Notes: a model not told the origin generated them from the sequence alone. A DNA stretch of 64,000 bases from an uncultured Oscillibacter sp. (GCA_910579435.1 CAJTVF010000005.1:1-64000), one strand, 5' to 3'; positions 30,836 to 39,405 are shown, counted from the first letter of the stretch. Numbers and translations are program-made.

Positions 30836-32584
30836 TTAGGACAGCTTGACCACGACTTTTTCACCCACAAATTTGATGGATCCCTGAGCGGGAAAAGCTG
30901 GCATGGCCTGGACCTCTTCAAGAGAGCTGTCCACTGAGGCAAATGCCATGGGATAGTTCAGGTAGGTCCCGATATACCGCGCTATGTTATAAGTCGGCGC
31001 GTAATCGTAGATCATGGCGCCCTCCTCGTAGACAGTAAAGGCGTCAAAGCCCTCTCGGCCCCGGCCGTAAAGCGGATTCGAGTTAATGCCGCCGGAGAAG
31101 GCGACCGGCGTTTCTCCCAGAACATAGCCGTCCAATTGCTCCACCCGTTCGATGATACGGGTGACAATGGAGAGAGAAGCGTTTTTCTCAAGGTCCTTTT
31201 TGATGTAGCACTGATTGGAAAAAACCAGGTTTTGGCAGACGATCGCCAGCGCCAGAATGGCTGCGGCGGCACGGAAACGCCGTCCATAGGGGATAGCGGG
31301 CCGCCATTTTACCGCGCACAGCAGGACCAGGGCGGCCGGTAGTCTCTGGTTAAAAGCGACGAGGGATTGGTCTCCCATAAGAAGAAGAAGCGAGGAGGCG
31401 CGAAAGACGAAGGGCAGGAAAACGACCATCAGGCAGAGTAAAAGCTTGTTGCCCCAAGCGAGACGCTTATCCAGCAGCCAGCCGGCCAGCCAGACCAGCA
31501 AGGCTCCCAGCAGAAGCAGACTGAAAGTTGGCGCCAGTTTTCCCGTCATGCCATTGTCCCGAAAGAAATTGCGGAAAAACAGTTTATAGACGGCAATGGC
31601 GTGAGGCTTCAGCGATTCCAGAGGCAAAGCGAAGATGGTATCTCCCATACGGCCTTTTTCTATGTTAAGAAAGCGGCACGCCGCTGACCATGTGAGGAAA
31701 TATAGGAAAAAACCGGCCAGCATCAGGCCCAGATACCGCAGGCCGCGCCGAACAATGGAGGACAGTCTTTCGTTGCTGGTCACATTCTGGAACAGAGAAA
31801 AGAAGCAGAGACCGGCCGCTACGATAAGATAAGCCTGGTACAGCCCCATAGAGACCGCGATGCACAGAGCGCCCAAAAACCCGCCGTGCCGGCAGCGGCA
31901 GATAAACCAAGCTCCCGCGACAGCCGCCAGCAACGCCAGGGCGTAGTCGTCCATGCAGGCGATATAAGACGAGCCGAGCATTGCCAGGGACGAGTTGGTA
32001 CAGAACAGGGCGCCGATCAAAAAGATATGGAGCGGACGCCGCAGCTCGAACAGGCGGGCCAGCAAAAGGACTGTCAGCGACATATAAAGGATAAAAAGCA
32101 ACCCAATCAGCCAGGGGGCGGTGACAGGCCCCTTGAGTTTTTCATAAAGAGGAATCAGGATGCGGCCATTCCAAACATATGAGCTCCATCTTTGCTCTAC
32201 TCCATAATTTGTAAGCGTGAGGGCGTCATGGGAAAAGAACTCGTTGGTGAAAAGGAATCCATAGGCGGCTAAGGATGCGGCCAGCGAGGAAATGGCGGAA
32301 ATCAAAGAAAGCCGAAGGGTCTCCGCCTTCCCCAGCGCCCACCATTTTGTAAAAACGGCCTTGCCGTTTTGGAGCCAGGATCTGGGGGTGAAAAACAGGC
32401 ACACGAACAGAGCGCACCAATACAAAACGGCGCTTCGTCCGTTCCGTATCAGCAGGGCCAGACCCAGAATCAGCGCCGCGAGAAGCGCGGCGCACTGTAA
32501 TCCAAACAGCCAATAGGGCTTTCGCTCCAAGGCGGCGGCTTTTATGGCCGACGGGTCAAATTGGTGTGAATGATGGTTATTCAT
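30836..32584 (-). CDS. GtrII-type glucosyltransferase membrane protein
   Basis: 582 residues, ATG 32582-32584 after GGAGGGAACC. About eleven membrane segments. The first extracellular loop contains NEFFSHDALTL and RWSSYVWNGRILIP, in keeping with the acidic HD motif of Gtr-type integral membrane glucosyltransferases (PF14264-like). The C-terminal 150 residues form an extracytoplasmic domain. With the GtrB and GtrA proteins encoded upstream it would complete a three-part Gtr system: GtrB makes undecaprenyl-phosphate-glucose, GtrA flips it, and this protein adds the sugar to a glycan outside the membrane. The acceptor is probably the wall glycan made nearby. Confidence 0.8.
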   Translation of the reverse strand: MNNHHSHQFDPSAIKAAALERKPYWLFGLQCAALLAALILGLALLIRNGRSAVLYWCALFVCLFFTPRSWLQNGKAVFTKWWALGKAETLRLSLISAISSLAASLAAYGFLFTNEFFSHDALTLTNYGVEQRWSSYVWNGRILIPLYEKLKGPVTAPWLIGLLFILYMSLTVLLLARLFELRRPLHIFLIGALFCTNSSLAMLGSSYIACMDDYALALLAAVAGAWFICRCRHGGFLGALCIAVSMGLYQAYLIVAAGLCFFSLFQNVTSNERLSSIVRRGLRYLGLMLAGFFLYFLTWSAACRFLNIEKGRMGDTIFALPLESLKPHAIAVYKLFFRNFFRDNGMTGKLAPTFSLLLLGALLVWLAGWLLDKRLAWGNKLLLCLMVVFLPFVFRASSLLLLMGDQSLVAFNQRLPAALVLLCAVKWRPAIPYGRRFRAAAAILALAIVCQNLVFSNQCYIKKDLEKNASLSIVTRIIERVEQLDGYVLGETPVAFSGGINSNPLYGRGREGFDAFTVYEEGAMIYDYAPTYNIARYIGTYLNYPMAFASVDSSLEEVQAMPAFPAQGSIKFVGEKVVVKLS

Positions 32585-32690
32585 ATGGTTCCCTCCTAAA
32601 GTCAGCCGGTTTCGGCCGGCTGTTTCAGATGAGGGAACCGACTGCGCAGATAGACTGCCAGGGCGAATAAGGTTTCCTCATCCGTTATTT
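32585..32690 (-). repeat. hairpin leader repeat, copy 2 (diverged core)
   Basis: The ribosome-site half matches copies 3 and 4 (CCCTCCTAAA, AGCCGG...CCGGCT hairpin, TTTCAGATGAGGG). The central palindrome is replaced by other sequence, yet the outer stem survives in altered form: GATGAGGGAACC (about 32627-32638) with GGTTTCCTCATC (about 32673-32684). Confidence 0.7.
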
Positions 32691-32700
32691 ACTTTTTATA

Positions 32701-33414
32701 TTAACTGGTTTCTCTATCAATCAGGATACCCCAGTCAGAACCGACCATAAAAATTCGCGCGTTCCTGGCCGAGACGGGAAGCGCAGCCCGCACATTATAT
32801 TCATAGGGGAAAAACCGAATATGCAGATCGGCGGTGTAGCGGTATTCCCTCTGCCTGGGCAGTACGATCAGCAAACGCTTTTTTGTTACCCGCAGAAGTT
32901 CGGACACGGCGGCGTCCATATCCGGCACATGCTCGAGAACATGGGTGCAGGTTACCGTCTCAAAGCTCCCGTCAGGGAATGGAAGCGCATCCAGAGAGCC
33001 GCTGACAAAGGTATAGCCGTCAGACTCGGGGGAATAGTTCTTTGGCGGAACGATGTCAACGCCGGAAACCGTATGGCCCGCCTCCGCCAGACGCTTGGCG
33101 ACATAACCGCGCCCGCAGCCAGCGTCAAGGCAGGAGCCGGAAGCGTTTGACAGAATAAATTGCAGGCCGACTTTATTTAAATCGGTAGGCCGTTCCGCCA
33201 GGCGGGTTTTGGAGGCGTAATCATAGTATTTCGCGTATTCCGTCTCGGATAAAAAGGGATACAGGTCTTTATACCGCAGCAGCTCCGAGGTATGTTTTCC
33301 GCCAGCGATCCAATAGATTGGAAACATCAGCGGGTAGCAGTCCCGCAGGATTGGCGGGCAGAGATTGTCCAGAATCCAGTTGATAACGGCTGTAAAATCG
33401 CGGCTTGCTTTCAT
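32701..33414 (-). CDS. class I SAM-dependent methyltransferase
   Basis: 237 residues, ATG 33412-33414 after AGGAGGG inside the leader repeat. Rossmann-type methyltransferase with motif I LDAGCGRGYVAKRLAE (about 93-108), the acidic VSGVDIVPP strand (about 115-123), DALPFPDGSFETVTCTHVLEHV (about 142-163) and an LLRVTKKRLLIVLP strand. It probably O- or N-methylates a sugar or glycan intermediate, judging only from its place between glycan genes. The N-terminal 40 residues include a hydrophobic segment (LRDCYPLMFPIYWIAGG), perhaps for membrane contact. Confidence 0.88.
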   Translation of the reverse strand: MKASRDFTAVINWILDNLCPPILRDCYPLMFPIYWIAGGKHTSELLRYKDLYPFLSETEYAKYYDYASKTRLAERPTDLNKVGLQFILSNASGSCLDAGCGRGYVAKRLAEAGHTVSGVDIVPPKNYSPESDGYTFVSGSLDALPFPDGSFETVTCTHVLEHVPDMDAAVSELLRVTKKRLLIVLPRQREYRYTADLHIRFFPYEYNVRAALPVSARNARIFMVGSDWGILIDRETS

Positions 33415-33526
33415 ATCGTCCCTCCTAAATCTAGTCGGTATACACCGGCCGTTTCAGACGAGGGGCCGCGGTTCCGTGGGATATCCCACGGAAAGGATGA
33501 GGTCCCCTCATCCTTTATTCCATTTT
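33415..33526 (-). repeat. hairpin leader repeat, copy 3
   Basis: About 112 bp, four mismatches from copy 4. In RNA order (minus strand): hairpin GGATGAGG-gga-CCTCATCC (33495-33513), a perfect 22-bp palindrome with arms TTCCGTGGGAT (33472-33493), the segment CCCCTCGTC (33457-33465) that can pair with the first GATGAGGGG, hairpin GGCCGGTGTATACCG.C (about 33433-33450), then AGGAGGG and the methyltransferase ATG. Confidence 0.9.
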
Positions 33527-33561
33527 GAGCGGTCAAAACATCTCAAGGCTTTGGACCCGGG

Positions 33562-34635
33562 TCAAACTACATCGTAGTCCCCCATGGTGAAGAACCAGTT
33601 TTTAAGATCCATGGTGCCAGTCTCCCTGATTTCCTCCTGAAAACAGTGGGCGCAGAACAGAAAAGGCTGAGGCTCCATGGCCTTTGGGCATTTGAAAAAG
33701 CCCAGCTTCCGCAAAAGCGCCGCCTCGGCGGTCCAGGGCAGCATCAGACAACCCGCCATGTCCGCTCCCTCCTCCCGGAGGACGTCAAGCACCTTACGGA
33801 CCAAAGCCTTTGCCTGGGACTCGTGTCCCTTCGCGAACAGAAGGTCCGCCAGCATGGCGCACTGGATGCCCGCCACTTCCATTTTCCTGCCGATGGCGAG
33901 AGCGACGGGAGCCCCGTCCGCCGACAGCGCGTACCAGCACTGGTACTTCCGCCGGGGAATATTTAAAAAGCGCCAGGCCAGCCGCTGGCCGGTACGGGAG
34001 ACCATAATGGGGTATTTGTCCTTGACCTGTTCCCAAAAGCGGTCCGCAAGCTTCAGGTTTTCATTTGTCAACCTTACGAAAAGAGTTCCGGCGGAGCTGG
34101 CGGGACGGTATAACCCGTCGAGGGGCCGGGCCATCGCTGAAAGCGTGCCCGATTTCAGGTAAGAGCGCACCATGCCCGAGGGCCGCAGGGGCCGGAGATA
34201 CAGTGGGATGGGGCCAAGGTCCTCGAAATAGCCCTTTTTCATCTGAATGGGATAGGAGTTTTGATTCGGCATACCAAAGACGAGGGGATACCCGTCTTCC
34301 GCCGCCTTCTGAAAAGCGGCGCGGGACATCGCCGGATAGACGCCCTGCCCGCGGTACGTTTCCCCTGTAAGGACGTTGACGCTCAACAGGCACCGCTGGG
34401 TTTGGGAACCGGCCTTGACCGGAGTCGGTATCAGGGCGTAGGTTCCGGCGGCCTCTTTTTTTTCCGCGTTCCAGGCGACCACTGAGACGGCGCGGCCCAA
34501 AGGATTGCTCCAATATTCGTATTCCAGATACGCCTGGTCAGCCGTGTCGTCCCCTTTTCCATAATAGGATTCCCTCAGCCTGGCTGCGGCCAGGCTGTTT
34601 TCTTTCGTAAAAGGCTCAACGGTCCAATCAGGCAT
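33562..34635 (-). CDS. GNAT acyltransferase of the glycan operon
   Basis: 357 residues, ATG after GGGAGG. An N-terminal GNAT domain (about 1-150) shows LLSVNVLTGETYRGQGVYPAMSRAAF, where Y-R-G-Q-G is the acetyl-CoA loop, and GMPNQNSYPIQMKKGYF. The second half (about 180-340) is a further GNAT-like fold with a Cys/His-poor end, MDLKNWFFTMGDYD. It is paralogous to the protein at 39510-40538, which has the same NSYP motif and a similar LKxW tail. It overlaps the YdjC-like gene by 8 bp. It probably acylates an amino sugar of the wall glycan, perhaps after deacetylation by that neighbour. Confidence 0.82.
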   Translation of the reverse strand: MPDWTVEPFTKENSLAAARLRESYYGKGDDTADQAYLEYEYWSNPLGRAVSVVAWNAEKKEAAGTYALIPTPVKAGSQTQRCLLSVNVLTGETYRGQGVYPAMSRAAFQKAAEDGYPLVFGMPNQNSYPIQMKKGYFEDLGPIPLYLRPLRPSGMVRSYLKSGTLSAMARPLDGLYRPASSAGTLFVRLTNENLKLADRFWEQVKDKYPIMVSRTGQRLAWRFLNIPRRKYQCWYALSADGAPVALAIGRKMEVAGIQCAMLADLLFAKGHESQAKALVRKVLDVLREEGADMAGCLMLPWTAEAALLRKLGFFKCPKAMEPQPFLFCAHCFQEEIRETGTMDLKNWFFTMGDYDVV

Positions 34636-35524
34636 TTTTAGAAGCCTCCCTCTGTTTGCGAAACATTTTCGCTTCTTTTTCCCGGTTTCCGCTGATCAGG
34701 AAAACCCGGTCGTCTTTATGCGTCAGCGCGCTGATATCCTCCGGCTCGCGCACGCCGCCGGGATGGGCCAGAATCTCTAAGCCCCAGCCTTTCCGTACAG
34801 CTAGAGCTTTCGCATCCGCCAGGACGGCGGACACATTTTGAAAAGACATATTTCCCGAAAACAGCACGCCCAGAAACACGCGCCGTTCCAGCCTGCTAAA
34901 AAACCCCCGGTATTTTCGTTCGTTCCTCCAGGCCAGAAGATCCAGAATCAGGACCTTTACCAGATTAATGGGACGGAACCCCTCCAGCTCTCCCCAATGC
35001 CGCAGATAAACACCGACGGGGTCCCTAGGAACACGGATATAGGCGACGGACAGACGGCCTTCCCGTATCACGTCCATCAGCGCGTCGAATACAACGGGGA
35101 GCATATGATAATGGGCGTGACCGTCGATTCGGAGCCCCCTTCCCTCTTCCAGATAAGGGAGCAGGGTGGATATCTGGGTGCGGATTTCCTCCCTCAGGGC
35201 CGCCCGGTATTTTCCTCGGTCCGGCAAGAAGGAATGCAGCAGCAGCGTCCCGAAGGCAGCGCGAAACGTTCCGTCCGGGTCTGTTAGGAGACCGGGACAA
35301 AATGCCCTGCCCTCCATAAAATTCAGATGGACGGCCGCGGCCAGGCGGCCCGCGTAAGGCTGAAAGGACTCCATGCACACCGCCAAATGGGGGCCGTTGG
35401 TCATGACACTGACCGCGTTTAAAACGCCATTGCCGGCGCAGTCTAAAATCCGGCTGCTTTGCGCCGGAAACAAACCGAAATCATCAGCATGGTACTCAAT
35501 ATCCACTACAGATTCGAGATTCAA
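34628..35524 (-). CDS. YdjC/ChbG-like carbohydrate deacetylase
   Basis: 298 residues, TTG start (35522-35524) 8 bases after AGGAGGG of leader copy 4. Motifs of the YdjC family are present: HADDFGLFPAQ near residue 12 (metal Asp), AAVHLNFMEG near 84, RIDGHAHYHMLPVV near 130 (metal His residues) and ILAHPGGV near 250. Members remove N-acetyl groups from oligosaccharides such as chitobiose. In this operon it likely deacetylates an amino sugar in the glycan or its lipid-linked precursor. There is no signal peptide, so it acts inside the cell. Confidence 0.85.
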   Translation of the reverse strand: MNLESVVDIEYHADDFGLFPAQSSRILDCAGNGVLNAVSVMTNGPHLAVCMESFQPYAGRLAAAVHLNFMEGRAFCPGLLTDPDGTFRAAFGTLLLHSFLPDRGKYRAALREEIRTQISTLLPYLEEGRGLRIDGHAHYHMLPVVFDALMDVIREGRLSVAYIRVPRDPVGVYLRHWGELEGFRPINLVKVLILDLLAWRNERKYRGFFSRLERRVFLGVLFSGNMSFQNVSAVLADAKALAVRKGWGLEILAHPGGVREPEDISALTHKDDRVFLISGNREKEAKMFRKQREASKNA

Positions 35525-35636
35525 ATCGTCCCTCCTAAAACTGGCCGGTATACACCGGCCGTTTCAGACGAGGGGCCTCGGTTCCGTGGGATATCCCACG
35601 GAAAGGATGAGGTCCCCTCATCCTTTATTCCATTTT
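35525..35636 (-). repeat. hairpin leader repeat, copy 4
   Basis: Near-identical to copy 3 over about 112 bp and placed identically, from the AGGAGGG site of the YdjC-like gene to an AAATGGAATAAA end. It keeps a perfect GGCCGGT...ACCGGCC hairpin (35543-35560), the palindrome with arms TTCCGTGGGAT (35582-35603) and the GATGAGG hairpin. Confidence 0.9.
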
Positions 35637-35646
35637 CTTCTACCTA

Positions 35647-35666
35647 AAATGTGCACAAGCACATTT
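35647..35666. repeat. small perfect hairpin after GtrA gene
   Basis: AAATGTGC-acaa-GCACATTT, immediately downstream of the gtrA-like stop codon on the minus strand and just before leader copy 4. Confidence 0.6.
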
Positions 35667-35672
35667 GCCAAA

Positions 35673-36101
35673 CTAATTCCTGAACACGGCGTATTTGCTG
35701 AGAAAGTAGCTCAGGACCAGGGCGGCGCACTCCGCCAGGAACTTAGCAGCAAAGCCCGGTATGCCCAGGACGCTTTGCGTGACGCCCAGCCGCATCAGCA
35801 GTGGCGTCAGGCTGATCGCCGCTGCACCGGACAGCAAACGGCTGCCCACGAACATGGCCCCCTCTCGAAGAACGGTTAAGGGGGCCCAGCTGTGCTTTTG
35901 AAAGACATACGCTTTGTTCGACAAGAATGCCGCCAGTACAGCGACGGCCCAAGCGATGCTGTTGCTGAGGTTAATACCAAGGCCGCAGAGTACGGTCAAA
36001 GCGCTGTAGACCGCGTAGTTAACGGCGGTAGTAAAGGCCCCTGCCGCTACATATGCCGCCAGCTCGCGGTGCTGAATCAAAAACGCCTTTATTTTTCGCA
36101 T
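35673..36101 (-). CDS. gtrA: GtrA-family flippase-like protein
   Basis: 142 residues with four membrane segments (about 13-35, 40-62, 78-100 and 112-134). It has the family pattern YVAAGAFTTAVNYAVYSAL, NSIAWAVAVLAAFLSNKAYVF and a closing LSYFLSKYAVFRN. GtrA proteins are thought to flip undecaprenyl-phosphate-linked glucose to the outer face. The gene overlaps gtrB by 13 bp, so the two are translationally coupled. Confidence 0.92.
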   Translation of the reverse strand: MRKIKAFLIQHRELAAYVAAGAFTTAVNYAVYSALTVLCGLGINLSNSIAWAVAVLAAFLSNKAYVFQKHSWAPLTVLREGAMFVGSRLLSGAAAISLTPLLMRLGVTQSVLGIPGFAAKFLAECAALVLSYFLSKYAVFRN

Positions 36102-37063
36102 AAGACCGTTCCTTCCGTGCGAGCGACCGCCCTTTCCGTCTCCCGAACGATATAAATGGGACGCCGTTTCGTCTCCAGATAGGCCTTAGCCAGATATTGG
36201 CCGATGATTCCCAGGGAGAGCTGGATCGACCCGCCCACTATCAGCAGCAGACAGACCAGCGTGGGAAAGCCTGACGTGGGACTTCCATACAAGAAGGTTG
36301 TGATTACAATATAGAGGAAATAGACGAAAGCTCCCAAGCAGAATAACAATCCCATCAGCGAGGCGATGGCCAGCGGCGCGGTGGAAAAGGCTATAATGCC
36401 GTCCAGGGAATAGAGCAGTAGCTTCCAAAAGGACCAGGTGGTTTCCCCCGCGACCCGCTCCACGTTCTCATAGGGAATCCATTTTGTTTTGAAGCCGATC
36501 CAGCCGAAAATACCTTTGGAAAAGCGGTTGTATTCCCCCAGTCTCAAAAGCGCGTCCACCGCCGGACGGGACAGCATACGGAAATCCGATGCGCCATCCA
36601 CAAACTCCGCCTTGGAAATCTTGTTGATGAGCTTATAAAAGAGACGGGCGAAAAGGCTGCGGACCGGCGGCTCTCCTTTCCGGGAAACGCGCCGCGCGGC
36701 GGCGATGTCATAGCCTTCTTCCGTAATGGCGCGGTACATCTCCTCCAGCATGACGGGCGGATGTTGGAGATCAGCGTCCATGATGACGGCGCACTCCCCC
36801 AACGCGGCCTCCATACCCGCGTACATGGCAGACTCCTTGCCAAAGTTTCTTGAAAAGGAGATATAGCGGACGCGGCGGTCCTCTTTGGCGGCGGCCCGGA
36901 GAAGCTCCATAGTACGGTCCCGGGAACCGTCGTCCACGAAAATTATCTCGATTTCCAGACCCAGCTCCATCAGGAGCTTTTCCGACTCCATGCGGATAGC
37001 CTTTAAAAAGTAGGGTAAGGCCTCCTCCTCGTTATAGCAAGGGGTAATAATGGACAGCAACAT
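36089..37063 (-). CDS. gtrB: GtrB-type polyprenyl-phosphate glucosyltransferase
   Basis: 324 residues. A family-2 glycosyltransferase domain (about 1-230) has IITPCYNEEEALP, IFVDDGSRDRT, FSRNFGKESAMYAGM and VIMDADLQHPP (DXD region); two membrane segments (about 235-300) and QYLAKAYLETKRRPIYIV follow. This is the standard form of GtrB/DPM1-like enzymes that make undecaprenyl-phosphate-glucose from UDP-glucose. It lies directly upstream of gtrA and shares the operon with the GtrII-like enzyme. The ribosome site (GGGATGTG) is weak and lies next to a pair of strong palindromes. Confidence 0.92.
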   Translation of the reverse strand: MLLSIITPCYNEEEALPYFLKAIRMESEKLLMELGLEIEIIFVDDGSRDRTMELLRAAAKEDRRVRYISFSRNFGKESAMYAGMEAALGECAVIMDADLQHPPVMLEEMYRAITEEGYDIAAARRVSRKGEPPVRSLFARLFYKLINKISKAEFVDGASDFRMLSRPAVDALLRLGEYNRFSKGIFGWIGFKTKWIPYENVERVAGETTWSFWKLLLYSLDGIIAFSTAPLAIASLMGLLFCLGAFVYFLYIVITTFLYGSPTSGFPTLVCLLLIVGGSIQLSLGIIGQYLAKAYLETKRRPIYIVRETERAVARTEGTVLCEK

Positions 37064-37093
37064 AGAATTTCACATCCCAAATAATGGTGTTGC

Positions 37094-37140
37094 GATGTTC
37101 CCGTACGGGAACATCAGTGGAGGATATATCCTCCACTGAT
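37094..37140. repeat. two overlapping perfect palindromes before gtrB
   Basis: A perfect 22-bp palindrome (37094-37115, arms GATGTTCCCGT) shares three bases with a perfect 28-bp palindrome (37113-37140, arms ATCAGTGGAGGATA). Same position in the operon as the leader repeats but a different sequence. Confidence 0.85.
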
Positions 37141-37170
37141 AGATTCCTGTTCAATTTGTTATAGAATATA

Positions 37171-39102
37171 TTACCGCGCCGCCGTGCGCTTTTGCTGCTT
37201 AAAGGGCAATACTTTCCGGCTTTGCTGTTTGGGGATATGAACCTCCCTCCCCTGTTCCTGGTTCAGATCCTCCGGCTCATGGAAGGTTGGAACAACCTGA
37301 TGCAGGGCGGCGCGAATAACGCCGGGATCATTTTTTTCCAGAGCGTCCGTTAAAATCGCCAGCTTCTGTGCCAGCTCCTCCGGTGTGACGGCCGGCTGAC
37401 GTTCGATAAAGATCTGGTTGTTGTCCGTCTTCTCGATGTCGCGGCTGGCGATCAACAGCTCCTCGTAGAGCTTTTCGCCGGGCCGCAGGCCCGTTTCCAC
37501 AATATCGATATCCTGATACGGCACATAACCGGACAGCCGGATTAAAGTCTCCGCCAGCTCCAGAATCTTCACCGGGCGGCCCATGTCCAGCACATAGAGC
37601 TCGTTTTGATGGGCCATAGCTCCGGCCTGCAGCACCAGCTGGGCCGCTTCGGGGATGGTCATGAAATAACGGATGATCCGCTTGTCGGTGATGGTGACGG
37701 GACCGCCGGCGGCGATCTGCCGCTTGAACAGGGGCACGACGGAGCCGTTAGAGCCCAGGACGTTGCCAAAGCGCACCGCCGCGAAGTCCGTTTCGCTGCA
37801 ATCCTTCATGGATTGCAGGATCATTTCGCACAGGCGCTTGCTGGCGCCCATGACGGAGGTGGGGTTGACCGCCTTATCCGTGGAAATTTGAATGAATTTG
37901 GAGACGCCGAATTCGTCCGCAGCCCGCACCAGGTTCAGCGTGCCAAATACGTTATTTCGAATTGCCTCCTGAGGGCTGTGCTCCATCAGGGGGACGTGCT
38001 TGTGGGCTGCGGCGTGGAAAACGACGTCCGGCCGGTAATAGGCGAAGAGCTGCCGCATCCGCTCCGCGTCCCGGATAGAGGCGATCTCCACAGACAAATC
38101 CAACCGCCCGCCGTACTTGTAGAGGAGCTCCTGCTGGATATCATAGGCGTTGTTTTCATAGATGTCTGCAATCACCAACCGCTTTGGCTCGTGCCGCACC
38201 ACCTGGCGGCACAGCTCCGAGCCGATGGATCCGCCCCCCCCGGTAATCAGCACGGTTTTTCCACCCAGGAAAGCGTCCACAGGAGCCGGATCCAGGGATA
38301 TGGGGTCCCGCCCAAGCAGGTCCTCGATCTGGATTTCCCGCAGCTGAGCGCGGATGGGCTTTTGACGGATCAGTTCCATAGTGCCGGGCAAAACGGTAAT
38401 CTTGACCCGACGAAGACCGGAGAGCTGCTGAAGAATTTCCTGACGGCGGCGCTCGCTGGTGGAGGGGATGGCCACCAGAATCTCGCGGAGTTTCAGGGAC
38501 TTTACATATTTGGGCGCGTCTGAAATCGTTCCCTTTACCTGAACGCCGTGGATGCGGCGCCCCCGCTTGGAAAGGTCATCATCGAAAAAACACTGCACGG
38601 CATAGCGGCTGTCGGGGTTGTTCCGCAGCTCGTCCAGAAGCTGGATGCCGGCCGCTCCCGCTCCCACGATGGCGATGGGAACCTGGTGGGAGCCGCGGCG
38701 ATACTGTACCTGGCTTCGGAAAACGCGGTAGGCGAACCGGATGCCCAGCATGCCCAATACCCACAGGCTGGCGATGGCGGACAGCAGCAGGAACGAGATG
38801 ACGTCGATCATCAGGACATAGCGCGTCAGAATTTCATATGTGCAAAAGCCGGCCAGCGCCGCCAGCAGCAGAGACAGGTATTCCTGGCTCTCGGCGTAGC
38901 GCCAGAGACTGTCATAGGTGCGGAAAAGCAACTGGAATATCAGTGTGCAGATATAGAGCAGAATCATATGGGGGATGAACATTCCCCGTCCTACCGCGTC
39001 CCCGATGTTATACCGTGTGGAGAACAGCGCCAAGGCCGTAGCCACGCAGACTAAAATAAGACCATCAAAGAGCAATACGATCAATTTTCGCAAATGGTTC
39101 AT
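37171..39102 (-). CDS. CapD/WbpM/PglF-like NDP-sugar 4,6-dehydratase
   Basis: 643 residues. Four N-terminal membrane segments (about 5-110), then two Rossmann regions: a degenerate one with PIAIVGAGAAGIQLLDEL (about 142-160) and the catalytic SDR domain from about 285 with TGGGGSIGSELCRQ, ADIYENNAYDIQ, HAAAHKHVPLME and a TSVMGASKR active site, where Met replaces the usual SDR Tyr as in the WbpM/FlaA1 group. This group turns UDP-GlcNAc into a UDP-4-keto-6-deoxy sugar on the way to QuiNAc, FucNAc or bacillosamine-type sugars. It is the first gene of the 30-39 kb operon. A basic tail of about 30 residues (QQSRKVLPFKQQKRTAAR) is unusual. Confidence 0.92.
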   Translation of the reverse strand: MNHLRKLIVLLFDGLILVCVATALALFSTRYNIGDAVGRGMFIPHMILLYICTLIFQLLFRTYDSLWRYAESQEYLSLLLAALAGFCTYEILTRYVLMIDVISFLLLSAIASLWVLGMLGIRFAYRVFRSQVQYRRGSHQVPIAIVGAGAAGIQLLDELRNNPDSRYAVQCFFDDDLSKRGRRIHGVQVKGTISDAPKYVKSLKLREILVAIPSTSERRRQEILQQLSGLRRVKITVLPGTMELIRQKPIRAQLREIQIEDLLGRDPISLDPAPVDAFLGGKTVLITGGGGSIGSELCRQVVRHEPKRLVIADIYENNAYDIQQELLYKYGGRLDLSVEIASIRDAERMRQLFAYYRPDVVFHAAAHKHVPLMEHSPQEAIRNNVFGTLNLVRAADEFGVSKFIQISTDKAVNPTSVMGASKRLCEMILQSMKDCSETDFAAVRFGNVLGSNGSVVPLFKRQIAAGGPVTITDKRIIRYFMTIPEAAQLVLQAGAMAHQNELYVLDMGRPVKILELAETLIRLSGYVPYQDIDIVETGLRPGEKLYEELLIASRDIEKTDNNQIFIERQPAVTPEELAQKLAILTDALEKNDPGVIRAALHQVVPTFHEPEDLNQEQGREVHIPKQQSRKVLPFKQQKRTAAR

Positions 39103-39189
39103 GAGGCGGACCGCCTTTCCGTAAAAAACCCGTTTCCATCAAAAACGCGCTTTACTCGTAAAAAATCACATTTTATGAGTTCATGTCCC

Positions 39190-39218
39190 ATCATAGCACA
39201 AGGCTTCTTATTTGAAAA
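39190..39218 (-). promoter_or_regulatory. promoter of the 30-39 kb glycan operon
   Basis: TTTTCA (39213-39218), 17-base spacer, TATGAT (39190-39195) with TG two bases before it, giving an extended -10. It lies about 90 bp upstream of the dehydratase start in an AT-richer stretch (39103-39340). Confidence 0.55.
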
Positions 39219-39405
39219 GGGCTTTCGCCAAATTTCCTGATTTTATATGAGCTCCGCGCGTTTATAAAACGGCTTTTGACAAAACCCGCTTTTTTCGGAA
39301 ACTGATTCCAGAGCCGGAAAGACAGGACCGCTCTATGATGGAAACAGGATATCATCTGTCCTGGCCCGCTGGAGGAGAGGCCGATCCCGGCGCAGAGAAA
39401 ATACC
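39219..39405. other. AT-rich spacer between glycan operons
   Basis: The 407-bp gap 39103-39509 holds the promoter above, a terminator-like hairpin, and otherwise no supported gene. Short T/A tracts (about 39240-39300) could carry further regulatory sites, but I see no clear repeat. Confidence 0.5.

Noticed and set aside
30701..35636. Leader repeats as simple rho-independent terminators
   Set aside because: No T-runs follow the hairpins on the transcribed strand, and the elements run into the ribosome site of the next gene.
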